This document shows positions 52,747 through 62,596 of a stretch of 64,000 nucleotides of DNA, one piece after another. How positions within the stretch are numbered: position 1 is the first letter of the stretch; the number at the start of each line of letters is the position of its first letter. Position numbers and translations under genes: made by a program. Origin of the DNA: an uncultured Christensenella sp. (lineage in GTDB: Bacteria > Bacillota > Clostridia > Christensenellales > UBA1242); assembly GCA_949296965.1 (NCBI GenBank), contig CASFQL010000023.1, forward strand, positions 1-64,000, given 5' to 3'. The notes under the pieces are model-generated. The model ran no database searches. It was not told the DNA's origin and worked only from the letters and a program-made list of their open reading frames with translations.

Positions 52747-54570
52747 TTATTCAACTGTTACACTTTTTGCTAAGTTTCTTGGTTTATCAACATCGTTTCC
52801 TTTTAATACACTTAGGTAATAACTCATAATTTGTAGGGGTATTATTGCAAGACTTGTTGCAAATAAGTCGTTAGTTTTTGGAATTTTTATTGTGTAATCG
52901 CATATATTGCAGTCAATTTCGTTTGATGTAATAGCAAGTAGTTTTGCCCCTCTACTTTTTGTTTCTAGCATATTGCTAAAAGTTTTATCAATAACATTTT
53001 CTTGTGTTAAACTACCTATCACAAGAGTGTCTTTTTCAATTAAACTTATTGTTCCGTGTTTCAACTCGCCTGCGGGATATGCTTCGGTGTGAATATAACT
53101 AACTTCTTTCATTTTTAAACTACCTTCAAGAACTATTGCATAGTCAATGTTTCTGCCTATTAAAAAAATGTCTTTTGTGTTTATAAATTGAGATGAAAGA
53201 TGTTGTATATTTTTTTCGTCTTTTAGAATTTGCTCTATCTGATAAGGAAGTTCTTTTATTTGTTTTATAAGGGTTTGGTATTGTTCTTCATTGATTTTTT
53301 TTCTTACAGTCGCAAATTTTATTGCAAGCATATATCCTAATACTAGTTGTGCACTATATGCTTTTGTTGTGGCAACTGATATTTCCGGTCCTGCATATGT
53401 ATATAAAACATAATCTACTTCTCTTGCTATTGACGAGCCAACTACATTTATTATTCCAAGGGTATCAACATTTTTTAATTTTGCTAATTTAATTCCAGCA
53501 AGACTGTCTGCTGTTTCGCCAGACTGACTAATTACTATAACTAATGTATTTTTTGATAAAATGCTTTCCCTATATCTAAATTCTGATGCATAGTCAACTT
53601 GAACAGGTATTTGACATAATTTCTCAAATACATATTTTAAACATACTCCTACATGATAGGCGGAGCCACACCCTAAAATTAAAATGTTATCATATCCTTT
53701 TATTTTGCTTTCGTTTAAACACGCAAATTGTATTTTATTCTCTTTTAAATAACTATTTATGGTTGATTTTACAGACAAAGGTTGCTCGTGTATTTCTTTT
53801 AACATAAAATGTTCATATCCGTTTTTCTCTGCACTTGATAAACTCATTGAGATATGACAAAGTTCTTTTTGTATTTGGGTTTTGTATGAGTTGTAAAATA
53901 TAACTTTCCCAGCAATTATTTTAGCCATTTCGTTGTTTTCTAGGTAATAAACATTTCTTGTATGTTTAAGTATTGCGGGAACATCTGAAGCAATAAAAGT
54001 TTCGTCTTTATTTACTCCTATGATAAGAGGACTATCTTTTTTTGCAACATAAATTTCACTTTTTCTACTCTTAATCATAATCGCTAGGGCATATGAACCT
54101 GTTACTCTTAACATAAATTTATTTATGGCTTCCAAAATGTCGTTGTTGCTTTCTTTTAAATAATAGTCAAGTAATTTTGCAATAACTTCGGTGTCTGTTT
54201 GAGAGTAAAATTTATATCCTTTTTTTATGAGATTTGTTTTTATTTCTAGGTAATTTTCTATTATTCCATTGTGAACAACTACGATGTTCCCATCTTGGCT
54301 ATTATGTGGATGAGCATTGTTTTCGCTTGGCTTTCCGTGTGTAGCCCATCTAGTATGACCTATTCCACAATTACTTTTTATTTCATCTATATTACCAATT
54401 TTTTTTATTAAATTTTCTAGTTTACCTTTGGCTTTTATAATATTAAATTTTTCTTTTTCTCTTAGGGCTATTCCTGCTGAGTCATATCCTCTATATTCTA
54501 GCCTTGAAAGCCCTTCTAATAATATTTTACAAGCATTTTTATTTCCAATATATCCTACAATTCCACACAT
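52747..54570 (-). CDS. glmS: Glutamine-fructose-6-phosphate aminotransferase
   Basis: 607 residues, standard length. The Ntn glutaminase domain starts with Cys2 (MCGIVGYIGN), has EYRGYDSAGIA and GHTRWATHGKP. Two SIS isomerase domains follow (GCGSAYHVGV, SQSGETADSLAG, then GRNIDYAIVLEGSLKMKEVS) and the end is KPRNLAKSVTVE. It makes glucosamine-6-phosphate from fructose-6-phosphate and glutamine. The ATG has AAAAGGAAA upstream. There is no glmS ribozyme in its leader; cloverleaf F lies 108 bases upstream instead. Confidence 0.96.
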   Translation of the reverse strand: MCGIVGYIGNKNACKILLEGLSRLEYRGYDSAGIALREKEKFNIIKAKGKLENLIKKIGNIDEIKSNCGIGHTRWATHGKPSENNAHPHNSQDGNIVVVHNGIIENYLEIKTNLIKKGYKFYSQTDTEVIAKLLDYYLKESNNDILEAINKFMLRVTGSYALAIMIKSRKSEIYVAKKDSPLIIGVNKDETFIASDVPAILKHTRNVYYLENNEMAKIIAGKVIFYNSYKTQIQKELCHISMSLSSAEKNGYEHFMLKEIHEQPLSVKSTINSYLKENKIQFACLNESKIKGYDNILILGCGSAYHVGVCLKYVFEKLCQIPVQVDYASEFRYRESILSKNTLVIVISQSGETADSLAGIKLAKLKNVDTLGIINVVGSSIAREVDYVLYTYAGPEISVATTKAYSAQLVLGYMLAIKFATVRKKINEEQYQTLIKQIKELPYQIEQILKDEKNIQHLSSQFINTKDIFLIGRNIDYAIVLEGSLKMKEVSYIHTEAYPAGELKHGTISLIEKDTLVIGSLTQENVIDKTFSNMLETKSRGAKLLAITSNEIDCNICDYTIKIPKTNDLFATSLAIIPLQIMSYYLSVLKGNDVDKPRNLAKSVTVE

Positions 54571-54678
54571 AAAAATTTCCTTTTTTTATTAAGTATTTTT
54601 ATCAAGTATTTTTTATTATCTTATTTTAATAGTTTTATTTTTGTTAAATTTTATTGCTTTAAGGGGGTTAAAAATTAT

Positions 54679-54764
54679 GGCTTTGCAGTGAGAATTTGCC
54701 TAAAAGCAAATTCTTGTAAAATATGAAATATTTTACCTGCTTAGTTAAGCAGGACTGCAAAGCC
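54679..54764. repeat. Cloverleaf element F
   Basis: The closing stem is GGCTTTGCAGT (54679-54689) with ACTGCAAAGCC (54754-54764). Hairpins: AGAATTTGC/GCAAATTCT, GTAAAATAT/ATATTTTAC (loop GAA) and CTGCTTA/TAAGCAG. It lies between glmM and glmS. From 54765 to 55144 the sequence is AT-rich with only a weak, mismatched hairpin near 54940-54975. Confidence 0.78.
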
Positions 54765-55144
54765 GTGTAATATAATTAATTACCATTAAATTAACTAAGA
54801 GTTTAGTAAACTTTAAAAAATTAATAGGTTAAAATAAAAAAAAATTACTATTATTAATTAAAACATATTTATTAATATATTATATAGTTTAAAAACAAAA
54901 AGACTGAATTATTTTTTTTAAATTGATATAAAAAAGGGAACTTTGTTATCTCTATGGAGTCTCCTTTTATTCTGCTAGTTAAAAAATTGTTTTGTATTAT
55001 AGAAGTAAATTTTATAATATTTTTATTAAAAATTTATTATAAGTTATAATAAATAAACTTAATATCACTTAATAAGCATAAATTTTTAAAATTGCACTTT
55101 TAGGTAAAAGTAATAACTCTTTTATCTAAATTTTAAAACACAAA

Positions 55145-56521
55145 TTAAATGTCGTTATTTTTTATTTCCTCAACTATTAAATTTGCCAATGTTTCGCATA
55201 TTTTTTGTTCTTTTGCTTCAACCATAACTCTAACGACAGGTTCAGTCCCAGAAGGTCTAACAAGAACGCGACCTTCGTTATTTAATTTACTTTGAGCATC
55301 GTCAATGCTTTTTAAAACATTTTTATTTTTTAAAATATTTTCTTTATTTTTTACCTTAACATTTATTGTAAGTTGAGGGTATCTTTCAAAGCCTTCAACA
55401 AGTTTACTAAGAGGAAGTTCTCGTGCTAGCATAACTTCCATTATTTTTAAACTAGTTAAAAGACCATCTCCGGTTGAAGCATATTTTGAAAAGATTATAT
55501 GACCAGATTGTTCACCGCCTAAGGTATAATTATTCTTGTTCATACATTCATAAACATACTTATCGCCGACATTTGTTTGTTCATATTTAATTCCAAGTTT
55601 ATCAAAAGCCTTATACAAACCATAATTTGAAATTATAGTTGTAACGACAGTATTTTTTTCCAATTCCTTTTCTTCTTTCATATATTTCCCGCAGATATAC
55701 AAAATACTATCGCCATCAATTATATTTCCTTTTTCATCTACACAAAAGCATCTATCCGCGTCCCCGTCGTAAGCGAATCCAACATCAAGGTTATTTTCAA
55801 TTACATATTTTTGTAAATTTTCAATATGAGTTGAACCGCAATTCTCGTTAATATTAAGTCCATTTGGTTCTGCGTTTATTACATAAGTTGTCGCACCTAT
55901 TGCATCAAAAACTGCTTTTGCAATGCTCCAAGCACTTCCATTAGCACAATCAAGTCCTACTTTTTTATTTCTAAATGAATATTTCCCAAGCGAAATTAAA
56001 TACCCAATATACCTATTTCTGCCTGCTATGTAGTCTACAATTTTGCCTATATTTTCTCTTGTTGCATATGGTAATTCTTGTATTCTTGCATTGTTTACGA
56101 CTAAATTATTATCTAAATAATCTTCAAGTGGCAAAATAAAATCTTCTGGCATTTTTTCGCCAAAATTGTTTATTAACTTTATCCCATTGTCGTAAAATTT
56201 ATTATGGCTAGCAGAAATCATAACTCCGCAGTCAAATTTGTCAGCCTTAACTAGATAAGCAACTGATGGAGTTGTCGTTACATGAAGAATGTATGCGTCT
56301 GCACCAGATGAAATTATCCCAGATGCTATCATATATTCAAACATATAACTAGAGCGCCTTGTATCTTTACCTATTAAAACTCGTGGTCTTTCATTGTTAT
56401 TTTTTTCTTTATGTTCATTTAAATACCAGCCTAAGTATCTTCCTATTTTATAAGCATGTTCGGCAAGAAGAGTTTTGTTACTTTCTCCTCTAAACCCGTC
56501 TGTTCCAAAATATTTTCCCAT
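55145..56521 (-). CDS. glmM: Phosphoglucosamine mutase
   Basis: 458 residues of the alpha-D-phosphohexomutase family. MGKYFGTDGFRG opens the family. The phosphoserine is in ISASHNKFYDNG (Ser105), the metal loop is AYDGDADRC, the sugar-binding loop is GGEQSGH, and the phosphate loop near the end is VRPSGTEPVVRVM. These fit GlmM, which converts glucosamine-6-phosphate to glucosamine-1-phosphate. It follows the GlmU-like gene by 10 bases in the same transcript, upstream of glmS. Confidence 0.95.
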   Translation of the reverse strand: MGKYFGTDGFRGESNKTLLAEHAYKIGRYLGWYLNEHKEKNNNERPRVLIGKDTRRSSYMFEYMIASGIISSGADAYILHVTTTPSVAYLVKADKFDCGVMISASHNKFYDNGIKLINNFGEKMPEDFILPLEDYLDNNLVVNNARIQELPYATRENIGKIVDYIAGRNRYIGYLISLGKYSFRNKKVGLDCANGSAWSIAKAVFDAIGATTYVINAEPNGLNINENCGSTHIENLQKYVIENNLDVGFAYDGDADRCFCVDEKGNIIDGDSILYICGKYMKEEKELEKNTVVTTIISNYGLYKAFDKLGIKYEQTNVGDKYVYECMNKNNYTLGGEQSGHIIFSKYASTGDGLLTSLKIMEVMLARELPLSKLVEGFERYPQLTINVKVKNKENILKNKNVLKSIDDAQSKLNNEGRVLVRPSGTEPVVRVMVEAKEQKICETLANLIVEEIKNNDI

Positions 56522-56531
56522 TTTTATCTCC

Positions 56532-57200
56532 TTAAATTTTTTTTATAATTTCATCGCAACTCTTAACAATATGGTATGGTGGATAATATCCCCTTAAAGA
56601 ACTTGTTGGATAAACATTAGTGCATTTACCTATAATTGTCCCAGGATTTAAAACAGTGTTGCACCCGATTTCAACATTATCCCCAAGAATTGCCCCAAAT
56701 TTTTTTAGATTTGTATCAATTTTGTTTTTTATTCCACGAGAGATACTTACAAGAGTTTTATCGCTTTTTACATTTGAAGTAATTGAACCTGCTCCCATAT
56801 GGGCTTTGTTTCCTAATATACTATCGCCAACATAATTAAAATGTGGAACCTGAGAGTTGTTAAAAATTATTGCATTTTTTACTTCAACAGAATTTCCAAT
56901 GACGCAATTTTCACCAATTAAAGCACTACCACGAATAAATGCACAATGCCTAACTTCTGTGTTTGCTCCAATAATGCAAGGCCCATTAATTAAAGCACTA
57001 TTTGCAATTTTTGCAGTTTTGTGGACAAATACATTTTCTTTTATTTCTTCATATTCATTTTTGTCTAGGCTTTTAGAAATTTGTAAAATAGTTTCTTTTA
57101 TTAGTGGTAAAACTTCCCAAGGATATTCATATTTTTCTATGTAAGTTTTTGCTAGTGTTTGATTTAAGTCAACTAAGTTTTTTAATTTTAATTCTTCCAC
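56532..57200 (-). CDS. GlmU-like left-handed beta-helix acyltransferase (no uridylyltransferase domain)
   Basis: About 222 residues. An N-terminal helical part of about 60 residues is followed by hexapeptide repeats of the LbH fold (ALINGPCIIGANTEV, SALIGENCVIGNSVEV). It then has SQVPHFNYVGDSILGNKAHM with GAGSITSNV, matching the active-site region of the GlmU acetyltransferase half. It probably acetylates glucosamine-1-phosphate beside GlmM. The pyrophosphorylase half is absent, so another gene must make UDP-GlcNAc. The TTG at 57233 precedes the ribosome site AAAAGGA; the GTG at 57200 after it is preferred. Confidence 0.78.
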   Translation of the reverse strand: MEELKLKNLVDLNQTLAKTYIEKYEYPWEVLPLIKETILQISKSLDKNEYEEIKENVFVHKTAKIANSALINGPCIIGANTEVRHCAFIRGSALIGENCVIGNSVEVKNAIIFNNSQVPHFNYVGDSILGNKAHMGAGSITSNVKSDKTLVSISRGIKNKIDTNLKKFGAILGDNVEIGCNTVLNPGTIIGKCTNVYPTSSLRGYYPPYHIVKSCDEIIKKI

Positions 57201-57508
57201 TTTTATTTTTCCTTTTAATGAGATTGAATACAATATATATAATAAAAAAAATTAGAGAAAGTGTAAAATGATTTAAAATATATTTTTATTTTTATTTCTT
57301 TATAAAAATTTAATTTAAAGAAGTTAAGAAAAATATTTTATATCAGTCCATTATTTTGAAACTAATGGGAAACGCTAATGTTATTTGTAGAATTTTTATT
57401 TAATTATTTTTGAAATTCTTTAACTTTAAATTGTTTTTTATTTTAGTATTTTTTAATTTTTTTAAAAAATTAAATTGTTATAAAAAATTTTTATGTGAAT
57501 TTTGCCTA

Positions 57509-57537
57509 TTGAAATTTTTTAGTCTATGTTATATAAT
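57509..57537 (+). promoter_or_regulatory. Strong promoter of the coiled-coil gene
   Basis: TTGAAA (57509-57514), 17 bases, TATAAT (57532-57537), then AGGAG and the ATG at 57563. The upstream part of this gap (57234-57508) is AT-rich with nothing else definite. Confidence 0.68.
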
Positions 57538-57562
57538 TCAATCATAATTAGGAGAAAAAGAA

Positions 57563-58129
57563 ATGGAAAATAGTCAAATTGAAATAAATATTGTTTATGA
57601 TAGAGATAAAATTTATGAAATTGCAAGAAAAAGATTAGATGCAAGTAGAAAAAGAATTTCAGAAATAGAAGCCCAAAAAGCACTAATTTTAGATATGTTA
57701 AGTGAATTAAAAGAGAATATTGACTATCTAAAAAAGGATATTGAGCAAGGTTTATTTGTTGAAAAAGATGTTGCTTTAAATGTTAAGTTAGAGATATATA
57801 ATAATTTAAGACAGAAATTGGAAAATAAAGTAAAGGGACTCATTTTAGAAAATAAAAAATTAGAAAAAAACATTCCTGTGCTTGAAAATTTAATTCATAA
57901 AATAATTAATGAAATTACAACCGAAAGCCATCGCAAAGAAGCTGTTTTAAGGGCTGAAAGAAATCTAATGAAAAAAGAAGAAGAGGCATTAAATGCTATG
58001 GAGATTGCAGAAAGGGCAAGAGAAAGAGCAAGAAAAGCAAGAAGAATGGAACTTGAAACAAGAGAAAAAAATGAAGAAAAGCAAATTAAAAAGATTAATA
58101 CTTTGAAAGGGCTTTCACAAGAAAAATAA
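57563..58129 (+). CDS. Coiled-coil protein of unknown function
   Basis: 188 residues, predicted almost wholly helical with heptad-like Leu/Ile spacing and many Lys, Glu and Arg. The last 60 residues are an Ala/Arg/Glu-rich single helix (ERARERARKARRMELE). There is no signal or membrane segment. It vaguely resembles PspA/IM30 in composition, but no conserved motif is seen. It has its own promoter and terminator. Confidence 0.6.
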   Translation: MENSQIEINIVYDRDKIYEIARKRLDASRKRISEIEAQKALILDMLSELKENIDYLKKDIEQGLFVEKDVALNVKLEIYNNLRQKLENKVKGLILENKKLEKNIPVLENLIHKIINEITTESHRKEAVLRAERNLMKKEEEALNAMEIAERARERARKARRMELETREKNEEKQIKKINTLKGLSQEK

Positions 58130-58188
58130 TATAGTAAATATTTTGACTTGCTTAAAAAATTTTTGTTTTATTAACTTTTAATATTTAT

Positions 58189-58227
58189 AAAAATTTGGTA
58201 GGTGTTATAATCTATCAAATTTTTTTA
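58189..58227 (+). terminator. Terminator after the coiled-coil gene
   Basis: AAAATTTGGTAG with CTATCAAATTTT (one bulge or mismatch), followed by T. Confidence 0.62.
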
Positions 58228-58248
58228 TATTAATAAATGTTTTTGTAT

Positions 58249-58277
58249 TTGACAAGATTTTGTTTGAAAGTTATCCT
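58249..58277 (+). promoter_or_regulatory. Possible promoter of the LRR gene
   Basis: TTGACA (58249-58254), 17 bases, TATCCT (58272-58277). If used, the TTG at 58260 cannot be the start, leaving the ATG at 58293. Confidence 0.4.
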
Positions 58278-58292
58278 ATTATTAGGTTAGAT

Positions 58293-60080
58293 ATGCAAAT
58301 TATAAATAATGAATTAATTAAAGTAAATGAACAAGATATTGTCAATTTTGAGATTAGTGTCCCAGACAATGTAACAAGAATTTCTAAATATGCTTTTTTA
58401 AACTTAATCAATTTAAAAAGTGTGGTTTTATCTAAAAATTTAACACACATATCAAAAGACGCTTTTAAGGGGTGTTATAATTTATCAAAGGTTTCTTTTC
58501 CACCTTCTTTAAAAATTATAGAAGAGGGGGCGTTTAAAGATTGTAATTTAATAGACCAAGTCATATTGCCAAAAAAATTAGAAAAAGTAGAAAGAAATGC
58601 TTTTTTATTTGAAAATTTTTCTTATTTAATAGGTAAAGGTGATGAGTTAATTCTTACAAACTCTAAATTTAAAAGTGAAGATTTTATACAAATAGATTTA
58701 ACAGATAAACCAAGAAGTTTAATTAAAATGCTTATAACAAATTTTGATGATAAAGAGCAGTTATTAAAAGATTTTACAAAAGAAGAAAGTATGGAATTAA
58801 ATAATATTTTGTATTCATTTTTAAGTAAAGAAGATTTTTCTAAATTTGTAAAGGATAAAAACTTAAAATTTTATAAACAGTTCAATCTCTCAAGTTTAAC
58901 AAGAGAAGAAAAAATTAATTTTATTAAATTTTATTATAATTTAGGTGGTTTCTTATCTCCTTTATATATGAAACAAGAAAAAAATGGTAAACAAAATATA
59001 AAACTTTTTGATTATGCTCAGTTTGTTGGCGAAACATTGAAAGATTTAATATTAAAGGGCTTAGATTTGAAGGAATTTTGTAGTAAGTTGGACGGCATAA
59101 GTTTACGAGAATTTAACAGTGAATTAACCGCTTTTATTTTAAACAAACAAAATTTTAATGAAATATTGCAAATTAGTCAGAACGATTGTAGTTTTATAAG
59201 CAAAATTTTTGGTTATTTTGAAAAAGTTCAAGATACAAATACTTCTAATAAGGGCAGGCAAAGACAACTATCTCCAACCGTCGAAAAATTTTATAATTAT
59301 TTTAAAGAAAATAAGTTTTTTGGTGTAACCAAAGCAAATAGGGATATAGCACAGACAATTTCTCCTTATTTCAATAATCAAAGTGATTTTATGTGTGCCG
59401 TAGAGATTATGAAAGAAAAACAAGAAAACAATGTCCCAGATAATATTTTGCAAGATAAAATTGAAGATGAAAGTTTATTAAATATAGATGCTCTATATGA
59501 AAATATTTTTACATTAAATAAAAATACTCTAAATACTCTTACTGACCTTGCTAGTAAAAAATTTACTTTTGAGTGGCTTAGTAAATCTTCTCCTATAAAC
59601 TTTATTTTAGGAAAACTTTGTAATTGTTGCTCCCACCTTAACGGAATGGGTTATGGCTTAATGTATGCTAGTATTGTTCACCCTGATTTTCAAACTTTGG
59701 TGATTAAAAACAATAAAGGTGAAATTATAGCAAAATCTACTTTATATCTTAATAGGGAGCAAGGATATGGAGTTTGTAATAATGTAGAAGTCAATGAAAA
59801 AATGAAGAAGAAAGATAAGGAAATTATATATTTGAAATTCAAGGCCGCAGTTTATTCTTTTGCTGAGAAATACAATAAGGAAAATAAAGATAATCCTATA
59901 AAAATCATTACTGTTGGTATGCAAGATAATGATTTAGGAAAACAAATTGAAACAAATGATATAAAATCGTTAATTTTATATGACAATATTGATTTTAGTC
60001 GTTATAATAAACAAAAAGATGATTTTATTGGCAATAGTAGGGAAAGCCAATATATTGTTTGGGAAGGAAGAGAAAAATAA
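58293..60080 (+). CDS. Protein with BspA-type leucine-rich repeats and an unassigned C-terminal domain
   Basis: About 595 residues, cytoplasmic by sequence. The first 110 residues are about four LRR_5 repeats (SVPDNVTRISKYAFLNLINL, HISKDAFKGCYNL, IIEEGAFKDCNL). A long Lys/Glu-rich helical middle follows. The C-terminal about 160 residues (LCNCCSHLNGMGYGLMYASI, TLVIKNNKGEIIAKSTLYLN, YGVCNNVEV) look like an alpha/beta domain of GNAT-like kind seen in some large Bacillota and phage proteins; this is tentative. ATG 58293 has AGG six bases upstream. A small coiled-coil gene follows with no gap. Confidence 0.6.
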   Translation: MQIINNELIKVNEQDIVNFEISVPDNVTRISKYAFLNLINLKSVVLSKNLTHISKDAFKGCYNLSKVSFPPSLKIIEEGAFKDCNLIDQVILPKKLEKVERNAFLFENFSYLIGKGDELILTNSKFKSEDFIQIDLTDKPRSLIKMLITNFDDKEQLLKDFTKEESMELNNILYSFLSKEDFSKFVKDKNLKFYKQFNLSSLTREEKINFIKFYYNLGGFLSPLYMKQEKNGKQNIKLFDYAQFVGETLKDLILKGLDLKEFCSKLDGISLREFNSELTAFILNKQNFNEILQISQNDCSFISKIFGYFEKVQDTNTSNKGRQRQLSPTVEKFYNYFKENKFFGVTKANRDIAQTISPYFNNQSDFMCAVEIMKEKQENNVPDNILQDKIEDESLLNIDALYENIFTLNKNTLNTLTDLASKKFTFEWLSKSSPINFILGKLCNCCSHLNGMGYGLMYASIVHPDFQTLVIKNNKGEIIAKSTLYLNREQGYGVCNNVEVNEKMKKKDKEIIYLKFKAAVYSFAEKYNKENKDNPIKIITVGMQDNDLGKQIETNDIKSLILYDNIDFSRYNKQKDDFIGNSRESQYIVWEGREK

Positions 60081-60323
60081 ATGGATAATAAATTTTTAAA
60101 AGAATATGTTGACATTTTGCAAGAAATGGACAATCTTCAAAAAGAATATGCTAATCTTAATAAAGAAATGGAATTGTTAAGAAATGAATACAACAAAGAT
60201 AGAGATAATAAAGAATTGCTTGCAAAAATTATAAAAAAAGAAAAATGTTATAAAGATTTTTATGAAAAATTTTCTATTTTAAACAATAAGGCTCAAACTT
60301 TAAAAGAGAAATATTATTCATAA
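60081..60323 (+). CDS. Small coiled-coil protein
   Basis: 80 residues, one long heptad-rich helix pair (LQEMDNLQKEYANLNKEMEL, then LLAKIIKKEKCYKDF). Its ATG directly follows the TAA of the LRR gene, and a purine-rich GGAAGG in that gene's end can serve as the ribosome site. The coupling suggests a partner of the LRR protein (inference). Not recognised. Confidence 0.6.
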   Translation: MDNKFLKEYVDILQEMDNLQKEYANLNKEMELLRNEYNKDRDNKELLAKIIKKEKCYKDFYEKFSILNNKAQTLKEKYYS

Positions 60324-60441
60324 TGATTTCTGTCTTCATTAAGTATATTAAACTTTGATAACTTTTAAAGTGATTTAATTTTAAGAAACAAAAAAATGTT
60401 AGTTAAGAAACTTAGAATTTAATAAAGATTAGGAGAAAAAA

Positions 60442-61428
60442 ATGGATTGGTCAAAACTTTGGAATGATATCGTTTCTTTTTTTAAGGCAAATGTTTGGAA
60501 CATTATTTTATTTTTTGCAGTTTTGTTTTTTGGTATAATTTTAATAAAAATCTTTTTAAATATTATTAGAAGAATCTTAAATAGAACAAAAATGGAAAAA
60601 ATAGCCTTAGGTTTTTCATTAGGTATTTTAAAAACTGTATTGTATTTATGCTTAATTTTAGCCTTACTTTCTATAATAGGCATACAAATCACAGGTATTC
60701 TTACCGCTTTAAGTGCATTACTTCTTGCAGTTGGACTTGCACTGCAAGGAATAATTGCTAATGCAGCAAATGGTGTTGTTGTCGTTTCGTCAAAAATGTT
60801 TGAAAAGGGAGATTATATTTCTGTTGACGGGCAAGAAGGAACAGTTATTAAAATAAATTTTTTATACACTACAATTATAACCGCAGATAATAAGAGAATA
60901 ACAATTCCTAATTCGACTATGATTAATAACCCCGTTGTAGATTACAACAGTTGTAAAACAAGAAGAATTGAATGGCGTCTTTCAGTAGCATATGAGACTG
61001 ATGTCGAAAAGGTAAAGAAGATTGTCAATGATTGCATGTATAGTAACGGTAAAGTTTTATTAGATCCAGCCCCTATGTGCAGGTTAATTTCTCTTGGTTC
61101 AAGCAGCATTGATTTTGTTGCTAGATGTTGGTGCGATTGCGAAGATTATTGGAGTATTTACTATGATGTATTGGAACTTATCTATGATGAATTTAAGAGA
61201 AATAATATTTCAATTCCATATAATCAACTTGAAATTAGAGAAAGAAAAGATAAAGTAATTATGCCTATATCAGGCAAAGGGATACCAAAAAGAATAGAAA
61301 AGATTAGACAAGAAAAGAAAACTTTTGACTTAGAACAAGTAGACTTGACAGCACTCTTTAAGAAAAAGAAGAAAGAAAAGAAAGAACAAAAAGAAAAAAA
61401 AGAGAAAAAAGAAAAGAAAGAAAAATAA
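60442..61428 (+). CDS. MscS-family mechanosensitive channel
   Basis: 328 residues. Three N-terminal membrane helices (about 12-36, 54-80, 84-112) are followed by the pore helix with the Ala/Gly pattern LLLAVGLALQGIIANAANGV. The MscS beta domain (FEKGDYISVDGQEGTV, TIPNSTMINNPVVDYN) and the alpha-beta cytoplasmic domain come next. It opens under membrane tension to release solutes. The last 35 residues are an unusual Lys/Glu tail (repeated EKKEKK). It ends with a strong terminator; the ATG has AGGAG. Confidence 0.93.
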   Translation: MDWSKLWNDIVSFFKANVWNIILFFAVLFFGIILIKIFLNIIRRILNRTKMEKIALGFSLGILKTVLYLCLILALLSIIGIQITGILTALSALLLAVGLALQGIIANAANGVVVVSSKMFEKGDYISVDGQEGTVIKINFLYTTIITADNKRITIPNSTMINNPVVDYNSCKTRRIEWRLSVAYETDVEKVKKIVNDCMYSNGKVLLDPAPMCRLISLGSSSIDFVARCWCDCEDYWSIYYDVLELIYDEFKRNNISIPYNQLEIRERKDKVIMPISGKGIPKRIEKIRQEKKTFDLEQVDLTALFKKKKKEKKEQKEKKEKKEKKEK

Positions 61429-61510
61429 AAATTACATAAATCTTACAAAAAAATAAGATGATAAGTTTAAAAGATTGTAAAATTTTAATAATCAATATAG
61501 AAAATTAATA

Positions 61511-61552
61511 AAACTATGCACCAAATTTATTTTGGTGCATAGTTTTATTTTT
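61511..61552 (+). terminator. Strong terminator after the MscS gene
   Basis: A 15-bp perfect stem, AAACTATGCACCAAA (61511-61525) with TTTGGTGCATAGTTT (61531-61545), loop of five, followed by a T-rich run. Confidence 0.88.
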
Positions 61553-61593
61553 AAGAATTTAATATTTTTTATTAAAGTGAACAAATTAATTAT

Positions 61594-62451
61594 ATGAAAA
61601 AATTTTTTCTTTTTATCTTTTTTTCAATTTTTTTTATTTGTTTTTTTATTATAAATAATTTTAACAATTTTCTTTGTTTAGCAAAAAATGAAGAAAGTAA
61701 AAATATTAGAATGATACCAATAATTATGTATCATTCGATTTTAAAGTCTAAAAAAAGTAATTACATAATTTCCCCTAGCACATTTGAAAGCGATATAAAG
61801 TATTTAGAAAAATTAGGATATGAAGCAATCTTTATTAGTGATATAATTGCATATTGCTGTGGAGTTTGTGAATTGCCTGAAAAATGCGTTGTTTTATCTT
61901 TTGATGATGGGCATTATAACAATTATTTTTACGCTTACCCTATAATAAAAAAACATAATTTCAAAGCCAACTTAAATGTTATTGGTTCTTATAGTGATTT
62001 ATCTATAAATAATAAAGATACTGATAATCCAAATTATTCGTATGTTACTTGGAAAGAAATAAAAATATTGCACGACTCAGGTTATTTTGAAATAGGTAAT
62101 CATACTTATAATATGCATTCCCATAAGTCAAGGTGGGGAATAGAGAAGTTGTATAATGAAAGTTACGATGAATATAAAAATAATTTAACAAGAGATGTAA
62201 TGAAGTTAGAACAAAAATTATTTGAAAATTGTGGATTTAGGACACAAGTGTTTGCCTATCCATTTGGCAGATATAGTGCTGATAGTGAACAAATTTTAAA
62301 AGGACTTGGCTTTAAGGCTTTTCTAACTTGCTGTGAGGGGATAAATAAAGTAGAAAAAGGAAATTGCACCGTTTTATCTTCACTAAAAAGAATAAATAGA
62401 ACGGGACTACTTTCTACAAGTGAGTTTTTTAAGAAAAATAAAATTTGTTAA
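61594..62451 (+). CDS. Polysaccharide deacetylase (NodB-like)
   Basis: 285 residues. An N-terminal hydrophobic segment rich in Phe and Ile (residues 3-25) acts as signal or anchor. The deacetylase domain has IIMYHSIL, the metal-site VVLSFDDGHYNNY, EIGNHTYNMHS (the HxxxH metal pair), and VFAYPFGRYS. These are the CE4 motifs. It removes N-acetyl groups from peptidoglycan or another GlcNAc polymer outside the membrane. The ribosome site is weak and no promoter is obvious. Single gene after a strong terminator. Confidence 0.9.
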   Translation: MKKFFLFIFFSIFFICFFIINNFNNFLCLAKNEESKNIRMIPIIMYHSILKSKKSNYIISPSTFESDIKYLEKLGYEAIFISDIIAYCCGVCELPEKCVVLSFDDGHYNNYFYAYPIIKKHNFKANLNVIGSYSDLSINNKDTDNPNYSYVTWKEIKILHDSGYFEIGNHTYNMHSHKSRWGIEKLYNESYDEYKNNLTRDVMKLEQKLFENCGFRTQVFAYPFGRYSADSEQILKGLGFKAFLTCCEGINKVEKGNCTVLSSLKRINRTGLLSTSEFFKKNKIC

Positions 62452-62596
62452 AGTAATTAATCTTTAATTAAAACCTATTTATAAAAAAATAAAAAGCGTT
62501 TTTATAAGATTGATTATTTTTATAGAATAGCATAAAAATCTGCATAGCCATTTTATTAATTTTGTTTAAGGATAATTAAATTTTATGAAGTAAAAC

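Noticed and set aside
54571..55144. glmS ribozyme upstream of glmS
   Set aside because: No conserved ribozyme core sequence is seen; the leader is plain AT sequence plus cloverleaf F.
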